Shown: piece after piece, positions 6,569-9,161 of the stretch
Numbering within the stretch: position 1 is the stretch's first letter
Layout of the letters: each line of letters opens with the position of its first letter
DNA from: an uncultured Steroidobacter sp.
GTDB lineage: Bacteria > Pseudomonadota > Gammaproteobacteria > Steroidobacterales > Steroidobacteraceae
Direction of reading: 5' to 3'
DNA: 9,161 nucleotides
Assembly: GCA_946478975.1 (NCBI GenBank)
Contig: CAMLEO010000286.1
Span: forward strand, 1 to 9,161
Made by a program: the position numbers and the translations under genes
Notes under the pieces: model-generated
What the model was told of the DNA's origin: nothing
What the model saw: the letters and a program-made list of their open reading frames with translations, nothing else
The model's database searches: none

Positions 6569-7009
6569 ATGAATAGCGTAGATATAGCCGAAGATACCGA
6601 TCTCGAGACGTTGTCCCATCGCGCGCTCGGCGACATGCCGAAGGTGCGGCCGGTGCTGGATCAGATTGCCGACAAATGGACCCTCCTGATCCTCATCGTG
6701 CTGTGTCCGAAACCCACCCGGTTCAACGAGCTCAGGCGACGCCTCGGGGGCATCACGCACAAGGCGCTGGCGGATTCGTTGAAGCGCCTGGAACGCAACG
6801 GCCTGGTGACGCGGAAGGTGCTGCCAACGACGCCCATCGGCGTGGAGTACGCAATCACTCCGCTTGGCCATTCGCTGCGCCAGCCGTTCGAGGCGCTGTG
6901 CGCGTGGGCGCTGGCTCATGGTGACGCCATCCTCCAACACGGTCAGCAAACTGGCGAGTCGCACTTTGGTTCAGCTCTCTCTAAATCTGGGAGGAATATC
7001 CCCCGGTGA
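6569..7009 (+). CDS. HxlR-family winged-helix transcriptional regulator
   Basis: This 146-residue DNA-binding protein matches the HxlR/MarR-like pattern closely: DQIADKWTLLIL (31-42), TRFNELRRRLGGITHKALAD (50-69), the recognition region, and LKRLERNGLVTRKVLPTTPI (71-90). VEYAITPLG (92-100) forms the wing end. The family acts as dimers, often repressing a divergent reductase gene in response to electrophiles, quinones or aldehydes. Many members carry a redox Cys just before the first helix (CPV...); here that place reads MPKVRPV, with no Cys. The only Cys are 46 and 111, so signal sensing may differ. The ATG at 6569 gives the normal family length; the ribosome binding site is poor, and the short leader suggests weak translation. 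The tail after residue 120 is polar and probably disordered. It is divergent from the SDR gene at 5770-6501. Confidence 0.92.
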   Translation: MNSVDIAEDTDLETLSHRALGDMPKVRPVLDQIADKWTLLILIVLCPKPTRFNELRRRLGGITHKALADSLKRLERNGLVTRKVLPTTPIGVEYAITPLGHSLRQPFEALCAWALAHGDAILQHGQQTGESHFGSALSKSGRNIPR

Positions 7010-7063
7010 GGCATCATCCGTTGTGGATGCTTGAATGTCTCAGTGAAGTAGGGAGAGAGACCA

Positions 7064-7513
7064 TTGAACCGTGCAGTCGTCGTTTCGTTTGTGATTCTTA
7101 CGTTCGCAACGGTCGCTCATTCATCTCCGCCGCCACCGCTACCTTGGGTGACGTCCAACTTCAATGTGCAGCTGGCATCGGGATCGGTCGAGTTTCGAAT
7201 GGATTGCCCTGACGGAAAACTCACGCACCTGTCAGCGAGGCGTGGCCAGCAAGTCGCGAACCTTCCAGTGGAGCGCCTGGCTCAGCTCGCATTCGTCGGC
7301 CGGTGCTCGGGCATCTTTACGAATGCATCCCTCGAATCGGAAGGCTCCAGCAACGTCAGCGGCGTCAAGCTGACAGTGAAGTTTTCACAGGAATATTTCA
7401 TCGAAGAGCTCAGGATCAATTTCGATCTGCAGCGATTCCAATTCACCGACGCCACGTGGCTGCTGACCTTTCCTGAAGAGCAGACACAGGTCAAACGCGT
7501 TCAGCTTCAGTGA
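7064..7513 (+). CDS. Small secreted hypothetical protein
   Basis: I do not recognise this 149-residue protein. It has a clear Sec signal peptide (MNRAVVVSFVILTFATVAHS, cut probably near residue 20) followed by a Pro run (SPPPPLPW). The mature part is about 130 residues of mostly beta-prone sequence with two Cys (near 48 in DCPDGK and near 81 in GRCSG), which could form a disulfide. The start is a TTG at 7064 with GGGAGAGAG just upstream; no other start keeps the signal peptide whole. It lies 54 bases after the HxlR gene on the same strand and could be read through from it. Its 3' end overlaps the presumed integrase remnant on the other strand. Being next to that scar, it might be left-over island cargo, but nothing in the sequence proves this. 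It is probably periplasmic. Confidence 0.7.
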   Translation: MNRAVVVSFVILTFATVAHSSPPPPLPWVTSNFNVQLASGSVEFRMDCPDGKLTHLSARRGQQVANLPVERLAQLAFVGRCSGIFTNASLESEGSSNVSGVKLTVKFSQEYFIEELRINFDLQRFQFTDATWLLTFPEEQTQVKRVQLQ

Positions 7514-7753
7514 GCGACAGATCTGGCTCACGGATGCCCTCGCAAGTGATCCACCGCAGTCGACTCCCAGTCGATGTCTCGTCGACTGGATCGCTGCCAG
7601 GGCGATATGGACTCGAGGTCGCGATGTACCACCGAATGAGTGCCGCCAGAGTAACGTCGCCGGCTTTGGCGGCCGCCAGTACTTTAGGATGAGCCGCACC
7701 CGCGCCTGAAAGCTGGGCCCGCTTGCCCCCTTTCTTGCTAGGATTGTGGCCAT
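7491..7753 (-). pseudogene. Remnant of tyrosine site-specific integrase N-terminus (likely)
   Basis: The stretch between the secreted-protein gene and dusA is not a clean gene, but its minus strand keeps the start of one. GGGAGG stands 5 bases before an ATG at 7753. The first 22 residues (MATILARKGASGPSFQARVRL then I) look like the N-terminal strand pair of phage-type tyrosine integrases. About 80-90 bases in, the matching frame changes: from about 7667 the other frame reads AKAGDVTLAALIRWYI, then SRLRWI and a PDLSLTEAERV end at the TGA at 7491. This resembles the start of the integrase SAM-like domain ('..TLAELIDRYI......QLRWW...L..LT'). Roughly 35-40 residues that normally sit between are missing, so an out-of-frame deletion near 7668-7688 is inferred. 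The catalytic domain is absent. The assignment is from pattern memory and needs a translated search. The dusA 5' end is a known insertion hotspot, which supports it. Confidence 0.45.
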
Positions 7754-7803
7754 CGTGACCTCCCAATTGTCCCAAGGCCATTTCGGGAGATAAACGCCTG
7801 GAA

Positions 7804-8862
7804 ATGCCCGGAAATAGCGGTGAAATGACGGTGTCGGAAAGCAGCGGAAAAACCGGCGAAAAGCTCGATTCTTCGGCCCTGGAAGGGGCGAGGCGCATCA
7901 GTGTAGCTCCCATGATGGACTACACCGACCGTCATTTTCGCTATTTCCTCCGCCTGCTCAGCCCCGGCGCGCTTCTTTATACGGAGATGCTCACGTCGGC
8001 CGCGTTGGTGCGTGGGGATGGGGCCAGGCTGCTGACTTATGACACCGCGGAGCATCCAGTAGCTTTGCAGTTGGGTGGGAGCGATCCGAAAGAGCTGGCG
8101 GCAGCGGCGCGGATGGGCGAGCAGGTGGGGTATGACGAGGTCAACTTGAACTGCGGTTGCCCCAGCGATCGAGTGCAGAGCGGGCGCTTCGGTGCGTGTT
8201 TGATGGGCGAGCCGGAGCTGGTTGCCGAGTGCGTGCACGCGATGAGAAGTGCGGTGTCGGTGCCGGTGACTGTGAAATGTCGCATTGGCATCGAGCCGAT
8301 GCCGGCGCCGAGCGATGAATATGACTTTCTGCGGCGGTTCATCACGACCGTCGCGGCAGCGGGCTGCGATGTTTTCGTCGTGCATGCGCGCAAGGCGATA
8401 CTCAAAGGGCTCAGCCCGAAAGAGAATCGTGAGATTCCGCCGCTCAAATACGATGTGGTTCGAGCCTTGCGCGAGGAGTTTCCTGAACTCACATTCGTGG
8501 TCAACGGCGGCATTCGCACGCTCGACGAAGTGCAAACGCATTTGCAAACATTCGACGGCGTGATGATCGGGCGCGAGGCGTATCAGAATCCGTATCTGCT
8601 CGCCCAGCTGCATCAAGCGATCTGCGATCCGAACTGGGCGTTGCCGGAGCGGGAGCGGATCATCGAGCAATATGCCGAGTACGTTCGCGCGCGGCTGGCG
8701 GAAGGTCATCGTCTGCGGAGCATGGTGAAGCACGTGCAAGGGTTGTATGCCGGCATGCCTCGCGTGCGCTCGTGGCGTCGATACCTGTCGGAAGGAGCGG
8801 CGCAGCCGGCAGCGAATGCGGATCTGTTGATCGACGCGCTCAGGATCGTCAAAGCCGCGTAG
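7804..8862 (+). CDS. dusA: tRNA-dihydrouridine(20/20a) synthase DusA
   Basis: This FMN enzyme reduces uridine to dihydrouridine in the tRNA D-loop using NADPH; in E. coli DusA modifies U20 and U20a. The 352-residue product carries the family marks in order: SVAPMMDYTDRHFRYFLR (33-50), QLGGSDP (89-95), and VNLNCGCPSDRVQ with catalytic Cys119. Then come VKCRIG with Lys158 (157-162), VVHARKAILKGLSPKENR (192-209), NGGI (234-237) and IGREAYQNPYLL (255-266). HARKA with KGLSPKENRE(I)PPL is diagnostic of DusA rather than DusB or DusC. The N-terminus is about 20 residues longer than usual and is polar. ATGs at 7804 and 7825 are both possible and neither has a strong ribosome binding site, so the start is uncertain. 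The 3' end overlaps the convergent membrane-protein gene by 14 bases. Confidence 0.96.
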   Translation: MPGNSGEMTVSESSGKTGEKLDSSALEGARRISVAPMMDYTDRHFRYFLRLLSPGALLYTEMLTSAALVRGDGARLLTYDTAEHPVALQLGGSDPKELAAAARMGEQVGYDEVNLNCGCPSDRVQSGRFGACLMGEPELVAECVHAMRSAVSVPVTVKCRIGIEPMPAPSDEYDFLRRFITTVAAAGCDVFVVHARKAILKGLSPKENREIPPLKYDVVRALREEFPELTFVVNGGIRTLDEVQTHLQTFDGVMIGREAYQNPYLLAQLHQAICDPNWALPERERIIEQYAEYVRARLAEGHRLRSMVKHVQGLYAGMPRVRSWRRYLSEGAAQPAANADLLIDALRIVKAA

Positions 8863-9161
8863 CTCCGCCGTCCGGAACGGTGATCAAGCCTTCGCGCAGC
8901 AACAGCAGCAATGCCAACAAGCACACGACCACCGTCCCGATCAACCACATGCCGGGGGTGATGAGCGGTCGCTTCGCGCCTTGGAAGGCAGCGATGAATA
9001 TATTGCGGCTCAGGTATGCAATGTGGAACGTGCCGAGCAATGGCAGCACCACGGTCAGGACGAACGGCACCGGGTCGATCGCACTTTCGGAGCTCACCGC
9101 GATCGCGATTTGCAGCAGCAGCAGCGCCGTGCCGAGAAGCACCCCCGCCAGAACGGGCAGC
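8849..9161 (-). CDS. Membrane protein, C-terminal part (gene runs off window)
   Basis: The frame is open to the right edge, so this is the C-terminal 103 codons of a longer gene; the GTG at 9142 is internal to a hydrophobic stretch and is probably not the start. Three hydrophobic segments of about 20 residues are visible. The first runs from the edge (LPVLAGVLLGTALLLLQIAIAV), the second is PFVLTVVLPLLGTFHIAYLS, and the third is GMWLIGTVVVCLLALLLLL. Short loops separate them: SSESAIDPV between the first two, and RNIFIAAFQGAKRPLITP between the second and third. The tail is short (REGLITVPDGGATRL). It is therefore an inner-membrane protein of unknown function. Its TGA lies inside the dusA 3' end; the two genes run tail to tail with a 14-base overlap. 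Confidence 0.65.
   Translation of the reverse strand, partial: LPVLAGVLLGTALLLLQIAIAVSSESAIDPVPFVLTVVLPLLGTFHIAYLSRNIFIAAFQGAKRPLITPGMWLIGTVVVCLLALLLLLREGLITVPDGGATRL

Noticed and set aside
7011..7030. Terminator after the HxlR gene
   Set aside because: Competing 5-base stems (GCATC/GATGC or CATCC/GGATG) and no T-run; not convincing.
7738..8739. Long minus-strand open frame opposite dusA
   Set aside because: The plus strand encodes an unmistakable DusA, so this is an antisense shadow.

Overview
The window reads as chromosomal DNA of a GC-rich proteobacterium, most likely a beta- or gammaproteobacterium. The reasons are the clear DusA-type tRNA-dihydrouridine synthase, a winged-helix/STAND ATPase regulator of a type common in soil and plant-associated Proteobacteria, an HxlR-type regulator, and strong Shine-Dalgarno motifs on several genes. 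The species cannot be set from sequence alone. No rRNA, tRNA, CRISPR array or intact transposable element was seen.

Layout, left to right. (1) 97-1178, minus strand: a two-gene unit with a 74-residue protein of unknown function followed, with a 4-base start/stop overlap, by a 286-residue protein with ThuA/GATase1-like features. (2) 1393-5728, plus strand: an exported small cupin, a 947-residue OmpR/CadC-type winged-helix protein fused to an NB-ARC-like ATPase and a TPR-like helical tail, then a classical short-chain dehydrogenase (SDR). Gaps are 125 and 97-104 bases, so they may be separate transcripts. Two strong hairpins fill the gap between the cupin and the regulator. (3) 5770-7009: a second SDR on the minus strand, divergent from an HxlR regulator. 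The 67-base gap holds a good minus-strand promoter with an inverted repeat between its -35 and -10 boxes, a textbook local repressor/target arrangement. (4) 7064-7513: a small secreted protein of unknown function with a TTG start. (5) 7491-7753, minus strand: what looks like the decayed N-terminal end of a tyrosine integrase, directly upstream of dusA (7804-8862). The dusA 5' end is a known integration hotspot, so this is probably the scar of a lost genomic island. (6) 8849-9161, minus strand: the C-terminal part of a membrane protein that runs out of the window and overlaps the dusA stop.

How the parts work together: region 2 looks like a STAND-type sensor/regulator with its likely targets on either side (exported cupin, cytosolic NADP-type SDR). 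Region 3 looks like a self-contained HxlR-controlled reductase switch. dusA is housekeeping tRNA modification. No wholly new system is evident. The points most worth a second look are the integrase scar with its phased GAAA tracts at dusA, the cupin/STAND regulator/SDR cluster with its hairpin pair, and the HxlR operator.
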